From Blastobasis lacticolella (lineage: Eukaryota; Arthropoda; Insecta; Lepidoptera; Blastobasidae), in assembly GCA_905147135.1 (NCBI GenBank), contig LR990041.1, forward strand, positions 19,343,907 to 19,407,906: 64,000 nt of DNA, written 5' to 3'. The notes under the pieces were generated by a model. The model was given only the letters and a program-made list of their open reading frames with translations, was not told the DNA's origin and did not search any database. Below are positions 33,326-46,317 of this stretch, in pieces. Position 1 is the stretch's first letter. Each line of letters opens with the position of its first letter. Both the position numbers and the translations under genes were made by a program.

Positions 33326-33775
33326 TCTGTGTCGTATACGTAGGCCCATAAACTACTTAGTGGGCACACCTCTCCATCGTTGCATCGCGTATGTTGGGTA
33401 CGTAGGATAAGTAATAAGTATGTTTCTAACTTTCTCAAACTCATTTTATTGTGTAAGCTCTGTGTTGTTATTTTTTTAAGTTATGACTCTATTTCTTGTG
33501 CAAAGATCAAATTTCTTGTATAAAAAAGCCATACTCTTAAAATTGTAATTACAATGGTAAATAAACTGGTATGTATTTGCTGCTCACAATATTCCCACAA
33601 AACGGATAAAGGTGCATATATTATCTAAATCACAACATACTTTGTAGGTTGAACATTTAAATACTTATCAAATGATTATAATTTTATACTAAATTATTTT
33701 ATATTTTTCAAAATCATACAAAACTCAAAAGAAATTACACAAAACTGACAAAACATGTGAATTATACAAAAATAC

Positions 33776-34268
33776 CAGTAGGTGTTGTCAGTTGGTTTCA
33801 AAATACATCAATAGATGCACCAATGCTACAATTTTGGTAATTTTTTTTTAAATCTGTATGATTGTGGCAGGGATGTTATGCAGCCAACTAACAATACCAA
33901 AATAAAATATTTATTATTATAAACATAACTTTTAAAGGTTGAACGAAATGTACAATGAAACATTTATAAAGGATTCTATATTCCATTTTAATACAAGCTT
34001 TTCATAGTTGTATTACGTCCATTCTTGATCCCAGCGTCTGTGAAACGAACTAACTCAGTCAAATTGATGTTTGTTTTGTTTGCAATTATTTATTACAACC
34101 TCTAAAATGGTTGAAAGCTATTGATAAATACAATATTATCCAATACAACGTACCCGGTCTTTATAATCCCTTTGCTAAGAACATATTTTAAGCGATTATC
34201 AATTACCAAAATTGTCGGGGCGCCATCTAGTGAGTGGTTAGGAAAGCTTTAGATTAACTTTAGAAAAC
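33776..34268 (-). mobile_element. Diverged long-TIR MITE, longer subfamily
   Basis: It shares GGCGCCATCTAGTGAGTGG, ATTTTGGTAAT, the TACAACCTCTAAAATGG block and the middle region with the older copy at 2121-2925, including an extra block absent from the 412-bp copies. The outermost 14 bp of both ends are degraded, so it is old. It lies just upstream of the cropped/TFAP4 gene. Confidence 0.7.
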
Positions 34269-34902
34269 TATTCCACTTCGGGCCCCAACCGCCTAATGCT
34301 TTCGAACGTTGCATCGCCATCTCATTTGGTTGCGGTTTTAACGCGTGAGATGGTGAAGCATCATGTTAGAATGAGTTCCACCATGTCCTACATTATGGGT
34401 GGTGTAATCGACGCTAGTTAAGCTAATCAATAATTTCATTGCAGTTGGAATTCGTATAGGAACTCTCTTTCTCTCATATGTGAATTGGTATAGTTATTTC
34501 GCTTTTCTTGCGCTTGATCAGTGTTGCACGACGTAAATATAAATTAAAATTAGTATGTCATGGCAATATTTCGTTGCACCATAGACTATAGACTACGCGT
34601 ACTATGATGCATCGATGTTGCGTTGCCCTTGACTCCCTCCATATAATTGCTGTTTTTATTAATTTCATTGGGTAAAATCAAGAAAAGTTTATTTAAAATA
34701 TTGAATTTGATCGTGAACTGTGTATATAACAGTGATTACAGTGTCCCGAGTGTAAGTGGTGCAGTAAAAGTGTATAGCGTCACCTGACCGAACTCATTGT
34801 CATTTCCCGCCATTGTGGCTGATGTTGAACTAAAATTTTGCTTTTTACCTAATAATTATTGCAATTTAGATGTGTTAAAGTGTGTAATAATACTCTTGAG
34901 TT
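34269..34902 (+). promoter_or_regulatory. Probable promoter and 5' UTR of the cropped/TFAP4 gene
   Basis: The roughly 630 bp between the MITE and the start codon contain no ORF. A CCCGCCATTGTGG motif (YY1/Pho-like) lies about 90 nt upstream of the ATG. No TATA box at a convincing place was seen. The transcription start is not defined. Confidence 0.35.
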
Positions 34903-37590
34903 ATGTCATTACACGGTAATGATGTTTGTATGCTAGAAGTGGAAGATTTCAACTTGTACGAAGAAGAGGCATCAGATCACGCTTTTACCAGGTACGTATA
35001 CCCGGCGTGGTTACTGATTTCATGCATAATTCGGTTGTAACATTGTGTTTTTGTCGACGATTTGTACCATTTTCAAAGCTGAGAGTTAATATTTACGTTT
35101 TTTGTTGTGACACATATGATTTGGCGGGCCATACTGATACTACTCCCGCCCGTGCCGGTCCATAGTCAGCTGTTGAGCCGCCATGTTTGTACAAATCAAA
35201 TAGGCGTAGTAGGCGCCCCTACCCATCTGTAACATCAGAGTAAAATGAAACACATGTTCCTAGATCAAAACATGCACTTTGACAATGTTTTTTTCATTAG
35301 AGGTAGAAAGTTACATTATAAAGTACATATAGTAGTTTTGTTTTGACTTGTGTTTAACCTGAACAAAACAGTCACTTTACAAAATTAATATTGATATACA
35401 TTTATAGGTTAATTTAAGATTTACTATTTAAATAATCCTTGAACACATTCATGCTTATTGATAACTTACTTTTTGTCCTCCCACTTAATTTGTTTATTGC
35501 ATTTCTTTATAACTTATTATTTATTTAAATAATAATAAGAAATGTTGTTTTTTAATATTGTTGTCAAGTAGTTGAACATTACATTAAGTTTGTGCTATTA
35601 TAATGTACTATTTTATGGCTATTATAATTGTAGGCTGTTATAATGAATGGAATGTATTTCCTTTATTAGTATTATTTTGATCACTGTAGGGAAACAACTG
35701 CATTAAACAAAAGTAGTGTAGAGTGCCACAAACTTATCAGACCATATGACCGTGTCATGGCTTTTGGCCTCATATTCCGAACACAATAAGGATTTGCTAT
35801 GAACTCTTTAATTAAAAATATTTATTTAAATTGTGTAGTTAAAACTATAACAATATTTTTATTTATATACTTTATTTAAACAATACACAGTTAAACAGTA
35901 TTTATATAACAGTATAAAAGACAACATGATTTCTGATAAGAAATTTCTTCCAGCAGGCCTACAGAAACACAGATTCTACGTGCACAATAACTAAATATAT
36001 TAATACATAATATATTATAGTATAATATTTAGGTATATAAAGCTAGACATATTATCAAAAGAAGCGATATAAAATACATCTATATATATGATATGGACTA
36101 GATAGGGAAAGATAATATTCCTTGACTCTTGTTTTAAATATAGACAGTGACTGACTGTCACGCACATTATGTGGCAGAGAGTTCCATAGTTCCTCGCTGC
36201 ATGGACAGTGAAGGAGTAGGAGAAGAAATACTAATAAAACTTCTTCTTCACCCCAGTTGCTTCATCAACCAGTAGGAAAAGATAAAATTTCTATGTTGTA
36301 TTGAAGCAAGATCTAGTTTTTGGCCTCACTATAGTTTAAATGATAGTAGCATAATAGATGTGAATTTGTGCATTTTGGCAAATGAATCAGATTTTGTTGG
36401 GTAATTCCTGTGTTCCATCAGATGTTTTGTTGCACTATGATAGTAAAAATTATAAAATGTAATTATTGTTTATTTTAAAACTAAATATTTACATTCCAGA
36501 AGTGAGAAACACTCTGGTTCTGGAAGTAAGACCATGGAAGCGGAGAAAAGGATTCGTAGAGAAATAGCAAACAGCAATGAACGGCGTCGTATGCAGAGCA
36601 TTAATGCAGGCTTTCAGGCCTTACGTACGTTACTGCCACGACATGAAGGTGAAAAATTAAGCAAAGTATGTATTAGTTGATTATTTACAAATAAATACTT
36701 GCATATTTTTGTGTTACAATTATCATGTAACTAAATTATTTATTTTTTAATTTCAGGCTGCTATTTTACAACAAACAGCTGAGTATATCTACTCTTTAGA
36801 ACAAGAAAAAACAAGACTTCTTTCCCAGAATTGTCAACTGAAAAGATTGTTGAATCAACACGAAGGAGGTGAAGTCCCTCTTAAAAAACGAAAAAATGAC
36901 ATTATTGCCGCACACGTTCCCTCTATAATTCCCGATTCTACTGATGATACAATTGCTACATCATGTTCTCCTGAACCTGTTGCTGTCATAACCGTAGTAT
37001 CTCAAAAGAAAGAAATGGAGGGTGGAGACCTACGTGTTCAATTAGACCGCGAAAGGCAGCTGAGGCGCCTTCTGGAAGATCGGCTGAACGCTCTAGAAGT
37101 GCAGGTATACCCCGAAAATGTAATCACGCGCGATGTACCCCGCGATGTACCCCGCGATCCGAAGCACACGACACACTACGAGCAAACGGATATCAGCGAG
37201 TGCAAAGTTGAAATAGCGGAAGTCGAGGAAGCGCCAAAGGAGACACCGCCTGCCCCCGTCACGCCCGCAGCGCCCCTGCTGGAGGCCGCCATCAAGGCCG
37301 AGCCGCGCGTGGAGGTGGAGGTGCTCCCCGACGCCGCCCACGAGCCCTCCCGCCTCTACCTGGCCAGCACGAGCCGCCAGAACCTGGAGACCATCGTGGA
37401 GGCCATCCGGCACCTGGAGGGCGACCACCTGTTCCGCGAGGAGGCGGGCGACGCGCCGCTGGCGCTCACGAAGAAGGCGGAGCGCGCGCCGCCCGCGCTC
37501 CCCGCGCTCCCCGCGCTGTCCGTGCTCCCCGCGCCCCCCGCGCCGCCCGCGCCGCCTCGGCCGGGGGTCATCGTTGTTAAGCATTCGTGA
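34903..37590 (+). CDS. crp: bHLH-leucine zipper transcription factor, AP-4 (TFAP4)/cropped family
   Basis: AP-4 proteins bind CAGCTG-type E-boxes as homodimers; Drosophila cropped controls growth and terminal branching. Exons: 34903-34991, 36500-36665 and 36757-37590 (stop TGA), joined in phases 2 and 0, total about 362 residues (human TFAP4 338). The basic region and helix 1 (residues about 45-80, with RIRREIANSNERRRMQSIN) and helix 2 plus zipper (residues 86-120, AAILQQTAEYIYSLEQEK) are nearly identical to vertebrate AP-4. A second zipper at about 177-203 contains LDRERQLRRLLED and ends near VYPE. A conserved STSRQNLETIVEAI block sits at 289-302. The carboxy part is Pro/Ala-rich and strongly GC-biased, unlike the amino half. 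A 12-nt triplication gives a repeated RDVP near residues 210-218. A possible internal donor at CAG|GTATAC after residue about 201 is ignored because the conserved VYPE follows in frame. Confidence 0.93.
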
Positions 37591-40500
37591 TCGCACTGAG
37601 TGACATTCGAAATGTTCGAATCGCTGTATCGCTTATGATCCGCGAGCGCTCCTGACCCTCCTCGAATATAGTTTTAATATCCTTAGTTTAGTTGTCTTTT
37701 CCAAAGTGATGAATCGAAAAGTCTGTCTTTTAATTTTTTATGCATTGAACTAAAATGGATAAATTGTAGTGATGGCAGCCAAACACGATTCTTTGTGTTT
37801 CTCTGTGGCGCTATAGGTTAGCTTAGTCTCAAATGTAACTTTTATATACATATGATGTAACAATTGTTACCCTGGCTTATGGCTTACTTTATTTTAATGG
37901 AAAGAAGTTGACTGAATTTGTTAAGAATTGGAAGAGTGGGAATAGTGCGCCGCGTGCCAATATCTCACGACATAAAAAATAGGTAGGATTTAAGTGAGTG
38001 TGTTAGCATGAAAGTTGGTAATAAATTAAGCTTTGTGATAATTTTTGTACAATTTCCAAATAAAATCTGAAAAGTAAAAGGATAGGAAAAATTCACCATC
38101 ATGGAAGCAATAAATCAACTTGAGATTAAGTAATAAAAGGTTTGGTAATGCAGCAATATGCAAGTGTTAAGAATCTTAAAAAAATAGTCAAATAAAATTT
38201 TGACTTATTTAATGTGTAGGCATGCGGCTACAAGGCGTTTGACTTATAATTACTCATTTTCGAAGTTTTACATTTGAATTTAAGTAGATTAAATGCTCCA
38301 TAACATGTAAATTAATCATCATTCATGTGAAATACTTTTTGTAAAATGTTTTGCATTTGAAAGCATAGTGCTGTACTATGAATAAAATAATTTTATTGGT
38401 ATTGATATTCGAAATGTCTCGCTTCTCTATGCATAAATAAATTAGTGAAATAAATAAAATAGTCTTGTGAACCAGTATAGAGGCACAATTTAAGAGCATT
38501 CCATATTGTTGAATACACTATAACAAGAATTATTATAGGAACTTAGCTATTGAAACAGATATATTAAATAATGTATTCAAATTAACTGAAGCTTAGTGTA
38601 ATTATATATTGCTGAATATAAGCGTTCTTTTCTAAATCCTCTTTAGAATAGGTGATTATTTGGAAAATGTAATAGCAACTGAATTTTTGTTTATGACGAT
38701 TAAACATTAAAGTTATCGTCACATAGGCAAATCAACAGTAATTGAACTCGATGATTTGATCATCTACACTTGAGTGAAATTTTAGTAAACTGTTTCACCT
38801 TATATTTTAGTTTAAGAGTTTAGATATTCATGGATTCAGATCCGTGACGTAGATAATTCTGAACAGTGATTTTAATTAATTTTTGCTTATTATATTATGC
38901 TGACATTTTTCTTTGTTAATTTTTTAACCTGCAGTGCTTTTTGTTAATATTTTATGTCGTAAGATTCGAAAAGATTCTGTTTAAGGTAGACTCAGCAACA
39001 GAGTGTCTGCACACACGATAGCACCGTAGACAGTGGCGCGCCGGGAGGCGCTTCTATGTTTTAAGACTGATCATTCATTCATTGTTAAGTTATGCTAGTT
39101 CTCGAGCCACCATAATTAGGTACCTAGAGTATAGTTGTGCGTGTAATTCTTTTAAAATAGCTATTTATGTGTATGTATGGCGTATGCGTGATCATTATTA
39201 CTCATTCATTATTACATGTATGTATGTATATTATACTAGGTTTATCAGTGCGGTAATTTTACAGAGATTCCCTACAATTATTTATTCTCGTACTACTTTT
39301 GTAGTTCTTCAGTCATAATACGGAACTTCAGAATCTCTATATTACTACTAGACACTTATGTATGTCATATGGTTGTTGTGATAGTGATATCGATATTACT
39401 TTTATGTTGCATTTATGTCCGATACTGATGTGGGGCTTATCATTTTAGAATTTACTCCTGACACTTGTTGAGCAGGTGTCGAGTACGGAGTATTTGATCT
39501 TATTGTCCCAATGTCAGTTGTTTCCAGTACTCGCATAGGCAACCATGTTGGCGGCACTCGGATGAAACCCTAAAAGGCCCAACCTTTCCACACTCTGTTT
39601 CTGAGTTCATAGTTATAAGAAGTTGTCTGCCTACCGCCTTTACATTATGTCAGTTTAGGATAGTTAATATTGTAACATAACGGACTTGGTTATACTATTA
39701 GTGTAGTCAAATAGTAATAAGAGATTTTAAGTCAAAGAAAACAAGTTGAATTGTTTCAAATGTGTTATTATTTATGTCTTAAAGTATTAAAATGGTTATT
39801 TCTTATTAATTAGTTTGTAAATGATAATCATCTGTAATGTTTAATTTTACTCCTTTGTATATCAAGCCACAGGGCTAAAACCAATAAAACAGTGTGAGTA
39901 GGTAGAGTTCGATAGAGACATGGGAGAGGCGTTGGAAGTGCAGACTGATTGTAATTATAGTGTTGGATATTCATGTGAGAACTCTACTGAAAATGCACAA
40001 ATATAATCTTGCGAGCCGTTTATTATCTCTAGTCTAGTTAGGGAGTGCTGATGCATCAAAGTGACGTCTGTTTGATTTTGCATAAATTGTTAACATTTAT
40101 TTTTGATGCAAGATGAATACTAAGAGTATATTTTTCATCTTAAAAAGTAATGAAAATTATTTTCATTTATTCTGTCGCCCAGATTCAAGCAAAAACCTTA
40201 TTTTGATGCATCTAGCCTAGGTATAAGCTAATTTACATTACCCAGTATAAGTAAAATAAGCAAGCACAGTGTCGATCACTACATCTTTCGATTGTTGTGA
40301 GTTGTGCCATGTTTTATTGGTTTTATCACTTTCTTTGTGTGAATAGTCCCATTTTCTACACTCTATCCTATTATATACCACTTTTATTAACTTGTAAAAC
40401 TGTATAGAAATATGATTTAAGACCTTTATTTTACTGTCAGTGTCTTAAGAAAATTCCCACATTTATATTGCATTTAAAGTGGTTGTACTCTACAATAATG

Positions 40501-41828
40501 ATGTAATTATGTCAGTGACTATAGCGGGACCCGGTCTTCAAATTATTTGTGCCCCTAAAATCAGAATTTGTGCTTCTGAGATAGCGTGGAACGCTGTAGT
40601 ACACCAAGTCTATTATTTTTGAAGCAAAATAGCTTTGGGTGTTGGAAAAAGTAATCATGGTTTTCTCGGTAACTATAGAAGCTAAGTTATGATATTTTTA
40701 CCAATGGACTTACAAACGAAGGCACAAAATAAGTAACGACCAGAAGGTCATGTTCATAGAAACGGCCGAAATATGCCCGTACACTTTCACCATCACTTGT
40801 TTGGATGGGTATTGTTCGCATACATATTTGGCTTTGACAACCAAATACGTTCTATTACGTTTTAGCTTATTTCCCCGCGACTTCGTCTGCGTACAATTCG
40901 GTTACTACGTGGAAACCGCAAAGCCGGTCACATCAAAGGCCTGGAGGCGGATGCGTTCATTCATATTTCATACTGTACTAAAATATATTAAAAACAGATT
41001 TGCTATATTATGAAAGTGCACGTTATGCTATTATCACAACTAATTACGTTATGTATTACTGTAGCACTTGTGATTTTCGGGGCACAAATAGGCACTAAAT
41101 GATGGCGGCACTTCGACGCTACCTATATGAAGTCGGGGTCTCGCGGGGATCGCCGACAGACTTATTCTAATTGACTTGACATTTAATTATATTTTAGGTT
41201 AGGGTGAAACTGGCGTTAAGCTCAGCTATAGTTACAGTTAGACTTAATAACATTCACATAATAAAATATGTGTTATAATCATAACTTTTTCTATTTATTA
41301 TTTCATTTGCATCACTTTCAGTGCATAACAAATTCTTACATTTTCACCCTAAACTAAAAGTATACGTTCCTAACACCGTATTGTGCGATATATACATACA
41401 GTCTTTAAATATTAATGATACACTGTAGAAAATAATGCATGGATGTTTCGTTTTTGATATGAAATTGATAAAATATATTTCCTCTGATTTTAATTGTATG
41501 TACACACACATTTGACCTTATTTACGAATATTTATAAAATATTGATATTTTGGTGTTTTACTTTAACTCTTCCTGTCTTCATGTTACCTGCCATGGCCAA
41601 GATGTGCTTTCTATACCTACCTACCCACGAATCAGTTCAGATGATTGGAAGCTTAGGATAACTTAATTGAGTTCAGTATTAACAGTAGCTATTTATTCGT
41701 AATGTAGAATCATTTAATAGTATGTATGGTAAATATTTCTGGGTAGAAGTTTTAAATCCGAAACCATTGAATCGATTCAAAAACTTTCAATCTTTATAAA
41801 ATTTCTAAATAAATCTCTAAATTTTTAA
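37591..41828 (+). other. Probable long 3' UTR of crp and downstream spacer
   Basis: About 4 kb of AT-rich, ORF-poor sequence. Several AATAAA signals occur, for example near 38056, 38190, 38383 and 39883, so transcripts of different lengths are likely. Few repeats are recognised, except a fragment with CGCGACTTCGTCTGCGTAC near 40877. Where the UTR ends cannot be told. Confidence 0.4.
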
Positions 41829-41919
41829 ATCTCCACAATAATCATCTTACAATATTAGGATACAATTAATCAGGACATTAATTATAATATTGTGGAAGAC
41901 TGGAGCTTACGCTAGGTCA
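41829..41919 (+). repeat. Left member of a 90-bp direct repeat flanking the R4/Dong LINE
   Basis: CTCCACAATAATC...ATATTAGGATACAATTA...ATTGTGG.AGACTGGAGCTTACG(C/G)TAGG occurs here and at 47681-47761. CCACAATA and TATTGTGG inside each copy are inverted, so each copy could fold or be a tiny element. The repeat is much longer than a target-site duplication. Confidence 0.6.
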
Positions 41920-41979
41920 AGCCTGTGTTGTAAATCTCCAGGCACCCCGTCATTGAAGCATGAATAACATAATAATAAT

Positions 41980-43482
41980 AATAAAGCGGATCGAGCGGCG
42001 TGTTAACACGTTTAGGACTCTCATTGCGAAGCTTATCTGCTTCAAAGAGGGCAACAATCGTCCTCGAGTCATGCGCTTTGTTGACCAGGCCTTCGCTGGG
42101 ACTGGAATCGGTTCACGCGACTATATGGCCTGTGCTACAGAGCGCATAGATTTTTTGAAGCAGAAAGTTTGTGTGTGGGCAAATCGCATTCGTCGCTACA
42201 GAGAGCGTGTGAATCGATTCCGGCTCAATCGTCTCTTTCAAAGTGACCATAGAAAGGTATACCGCAAGTGGGAGGGAACCAAGCGGGGGGAACCAAGTGC
42301 GAGGGGAACCAATCAAAGTGGTTCCGACGGGAGCCTGCCCGATGCTTCTGCCTCAAATAATTTTTGGCGTAGTATTTGGTCGGTTCCTGTCGAACACTCG
42401 GAGGGCGACTGGATGAATGTTGTCAAGCGCGAATATGAGATCATCGAGCCTATGGCGGCGGTTTCCATCTGCCCAGAGGATGTAAGTTGTGTGATCGATA
42501 CGGCTCAGAACTGGAAATGTCCTGGGCCGGATGGATTGCACAACTTCTGGATAAAATGGTTTCGATGCTCACATGAACGCTTGGCAACACAATTTCAAGA
42601 AGCCCTTGAGCATGGTTCCCTACCAACTTTATTTACAACCGGTATTACCTTTCTGCTCTATAAGTCTGGTAGTACCACAGAAGCCAAAAACTATAGACCC
42701 ATCACGTGCTTGTCTACGCTATACAAGCTCCTTACATCCATTTTGAGAAAGAAAATTAATAGCCACTTTATTGAAAATAATATTTTAGCAATGTCACAAA
42801 ATGGATGTAGGGTTGGGTCTCGTGGTACTAAAGAGCTCCTCTTTATAGACATGACCATATGCCAACAAGTCCGGCGGAGCAGGGGGTCCCTCTCGGCTGC
42901 CTGGATTGACTATAAGAAGGCCTATGATTCGGTGCCTCACTCATGGCTGAGACGGGTCTTGGAGTTGTATAAGATCAATGCAACTTTAAGATATTTTTTA
43001 GATGCATGTATGAGGCAGTGGATCACAGTCCTTAGTCAACCAGTAGGCGGAGTTGACCATTCTCCTCCCCAGTACTTTATAAGGATAGAGAGAGGGAGGA
43101 ATTTTTCAGGGCGACAGTTTGAGTCCACTGTGGTTTTGCTTAGCTTTGAATCCGCTTAGCACATTGCTTAAGCATTCAGAGCTGGGCTGCCGGCTTCGAA
43201 GAGAGGGTGAGGTCATCTCACATCTGCTGTACATGGATGACCTTAAGTTGTTTGCACCAAAACGCCAGGATCTGATGGAGTTATTGAAAATAACCGAATT
43301 TTTTAGTAATGCCATCAGAATGGAGTTTGGTGTAGATAAGTGTGCGGTCATGCATGTGCAGCGGGGGAAAGTTGCAAATACAACAAATTTGGAACTTTCT
43401 GAGACGATGTCTTTCAACTCTCTCTCTGAAGCCGAAACTTACAAATACCTTGGTATGTCACAGTCTTTGGGTATCGTGGACA
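41980..43482 (+). pseudogene. R4/Dong reverse transcriptase portion
   Basis: Reverse transcriptase motifs appear in order: KCPGPDGLHNFWIKW, NYRPITCLSTLYKLL, QNGCRVGSRGTKELL, motif A IDYKKAYDSVPHSWL, motif B GIFQGDSLSPLWFCLAL (reached only after a frameshift near 43090), catalytic motif C LLYMDDLKLF, motif D NAIRMEFGVDKCAV and YKYLGM. The first frame runs 41960-43159 and the second 43119 onward. This enzyme would copy the element RNA at a nicked target. The frameshift between motifs A and C inactivates it. Confidence 0.8.
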
Positions 43483-44290
43483 AGAAAAAACACGTCATCG
43501 TGCCGGCTATTCTAGAGCCCAACAGTATCGCACGTGACGATGGTAAGAGACCGGACGGAATGTCGCTCATCCCTTGGAAGATAGGTCGGGTCTTAGTGTG
43601 GGATGCAACGTGTGTCGACACTCTGGCACCCTCCCATCTGCCATTTACTTCTAAAAAGGTTGCTGCTGCGGCTGAGACAGCTGAAAGGCAAAAAATAGTG
43701 AAATACCGGGGTATCGGCACCCAATACAATTTTGTTGCATTTGGTGTCGAGACCTTGGGTCCGTGGGGCCCCGGTGCGCTTTCTTTGTACAGAGAACTTG
43801 CGACGAAATCGGTCGACACCACAGGTGACCGAAGAGCTCTGGCAGCTACATCGCACAAAGAATAAGCATTGCTATTCAGAGAGGTAATGCTGCCAGCATC
43901 TTGGGTACGCTTCCACAGGGCCCAAATTTTTTACATATTTTAAATTAGTTAATTTCTTTTCCTTTTTATTGTACATATTTGTTTTTATGTTAGTTTATAT
44001 AATGTGTGAATAAATATCCACCTAAATTATGTAAAGTGTATAAAAAGAGCCCACGAGTTAAGGTAGAAGTACGTCCACCACCACCATCACAGCCCATAAC
44101 AATCCACTGCAGGACTTCGGGCCTCTCCCACGAAAGGGGAGGTCATTGCCATAATCTCCACGCTTGGCAAGCGGGTTGGAGGTCGCAGTGCAGTTGATGT
44201 AAATCAACCTAGAAAGATGCTGCTGCCCATCTTTCGGGTTAGTCCCTTAGTCACCTCTTACTACACCCACGGGAAGAGATGGGGAAGAAG
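43483..44290 (+). pseudogene. 3' end of a second LINE family inserted in the R4/Dong element
   Basis: The frame continues from the R4 ORF by chance and encodes DDGKRPDGMSLIPWKIGR, a VWDATCVDTLAPSHL block, a KYRGIGTQYNFVAFGVETLG block and GPWGPGALSLYREL. After a stop, AIQRGNAASILGTLP can be read. I know this as the carboxy-terminal domain of reverse-transcriptase-like ORFs common in moths. The 3' UTR carries a common moth repeat (GGACTTCGGGCCTCTCCCAC, TGGCAAGCGGGTTGGAGG). The RPDG...WDATCVD spacing hints at a PD-(D/E)XK fold, which is only inference. Confidence 0.6.
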
Positions 44291-44759
44291 TACGTGCCAT
44301 GATTAAATTGTTATCCAAAACTAGAGCCGAAATACTATATAGGGGAAGGAAGGGCAAGATGAATATAGCGGGCAACACGAATCATTCTCGTAGGATCTTT
44401 CTACTTGTTCCGTACACGAAAGTACCGGCGTGGCTGGACGCGCGGGGCGGGCCGACTTCACAAGCCAATGCGAACTCGGCTGTCGTGGGGAGAGCGTGCG
44501 TTTTAGTGACGAGAAACAGAATTGATGCAAGAAAATAAAATATTTTGTCACGATAAGTTTTAACATTTTCTGTTATATAATTCGTATATATTGATGATAA
44601 AGGTTGCTTCTGTTGCCTTATCTTATGTAAATTAAGCTGTAATGAAGCATCTTTCATCACCGAAACGAATTAATTTTTAGGATATTTTTTTTATCTATCA
44701 AATGCCAAGCGGGCAAGACGAATATGACCATATTCACTAATAGAAACTAATAGAAAACA

Positions 44760-45008
44760 ATCGGCTCTCGCTGGTTCTGACCTCGGCCGTGATTATTACT
44801 GCACACTTTGCAAAGAAAAATATATCTATCCCCCTGAGGATTCCTATCGCGATATGCTATTCATCGCTATATTCATATCGCGATCGCTATATGAGGATCC
44901 CTACCTGAGGATTGGATACAGTGCTCCGAGTGCAAAGAGTGGACTCACGAAGCGTGCTCTTCGTATATTGGGTCTGGAACATACTTTTGTGACGATTGTC
45001 AAGACTAG
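44760..45008 (+). pseudogene. Relic of a transposase-type C4HC3 zinc finger
   Basis: A frame reads DYYCTLCKEKY, then after a roughly 70-bp duplication-rich interruption (TATCGCGAT-type repeats, 44836-44905) DWIQCSECKEWTHEACSS and TYFCDDCQD followed by TAG. The Cys/His order CxxC-CxxC-HxxC-CxxC is a PHD-like pattern found at the carboxy end of pogo-like and other insect transposases. GGGCAAGATG-type motifs at 44352, 45032 and 45051 (partly inverted) may be remains of terminal repeats. Confidence 0.5.
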
Positions 45009-46317
45009 TAATGATTATTATATGCCCGAACCATCTTGCCCTATATGGACGGGCAAGATGGCTCAAAACAATTATTTTACATGATGATCTCATGCCCAGG
45101 TTGTGATTTCTATTTTAAGCATTTGTAAAATTATTTTGATAGTCTATAGTACTGTTAATTATTATAAAAATAAAAGTTTCGTTAATCTCTGTAATATGAT
45201 TGTTTTTCTTACGATTCTTGTTAGATGAACCAACTTGCCCTCCCCTCCCCTACTTTAGAAACAAGAGTCTATTGCACGTAACCTTATTCCTGACAGGATC
45301 ACAGGGAAGAATCACAGGGTTCACTTTTCATCGATTGAAAATTTCAAATTATAGTCGCACTTGTGCATTTTTGGACCGGTCACTTATTATTATATTTCGT
45401 TGGAGAAAATAGCTTCTGCTGAGCAATAATACTAGTTATTTTCAAATAGCATCAAATAACATCAAAAATCCTTCATCTTTTTTCATTTCCAAACTTCAGA
45501 CTCCCAGACATTAATCTGAATTTATTTTTCTTATGCCAAGATATTATTAAAAGTTATACAGAAAATACGTATTCAAGGCCAAAAGGAAATAAATTAACAA
45601 AACAAAAAGGTACGTCAAGAAATACATAATTCGTTGACTATTTAGGAGTAATGGTTGCTTCGAAACAAGCATAGTTTATTGTAAGATTTCAGAACATAAT
45701 ATAATGAATGGAGAGTCATTAAAGCCTGAAGGGCCAAACCCAAGGAACAAAACTGAAAATTACATTCAAATTGAAAATAAATGTTTCAGGAACCTAAACA
45801 GTCGTTTGAAAAGGAATCCTTATAACTGTAAGTACACATATAACCATTCATCAGGACAAGAGCCTACAATGCATATTGTACCTTAGTAATGTTTGACAGT
45901 GAAGTCATCATCACATCGAGAGCCGAATGTGGGATTTATCTTCACAGGAATGCTTGCTTGCCATCACTTCTTGGGTTGCTCTTCGTCTAATTATGTGAAC
46001 GGGTAGGGGATCTGCTCTTAGCTCTGCATTTAGCTTCAGACCGCTGTTCTCAAGCGACGTGAGTAATGTCGTATTAAAGTAATAGTCTTGAATGTTGTAT
46101 CTCTTAAACACACATAACGTTTTAGGTACATAGTAATGTGAATAGCAATTTAAATATCAGAATCCCTGGCGTTCTTTGGCCATACTTATTTATACTCGTT
46201 AGTCACAAACTGTCTACAGTCTCCAACACATACTCCGACATACACTTCAGCGTCTCATTCGAAGTTAGATGAGTCGACGTTAGCGCCGGCTCACTTTGAA
46301 TAAAATTTTACACGGCA
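45009..46317. other. Rest of the composite insertion, unidentified
   Basis: Holds no recognisable gene. A palindrome CCATCTTGCCC / GGGCAAGATGG lies at 45030-45061. Frames at 45704-45886 (plus) and 45911-46111 (minus) have ordinary-looking amino-acid composition but no recognised domain. Confidence 0.35.

Noticed and set aside
37093..37596. 167-codon arginine-rich minus-strand ORF
   Set aside because: Antisense of the GC-rich crp exon 3; composition explains the lack of stops.
43119..43865. A single chimeric protein gene
   Set aside because: The first part is R4/Dong reverse transcriptase and the second is another LINE's carboxy domain, joined by insertion; upstream frame is shifted, so it is not a working gene.
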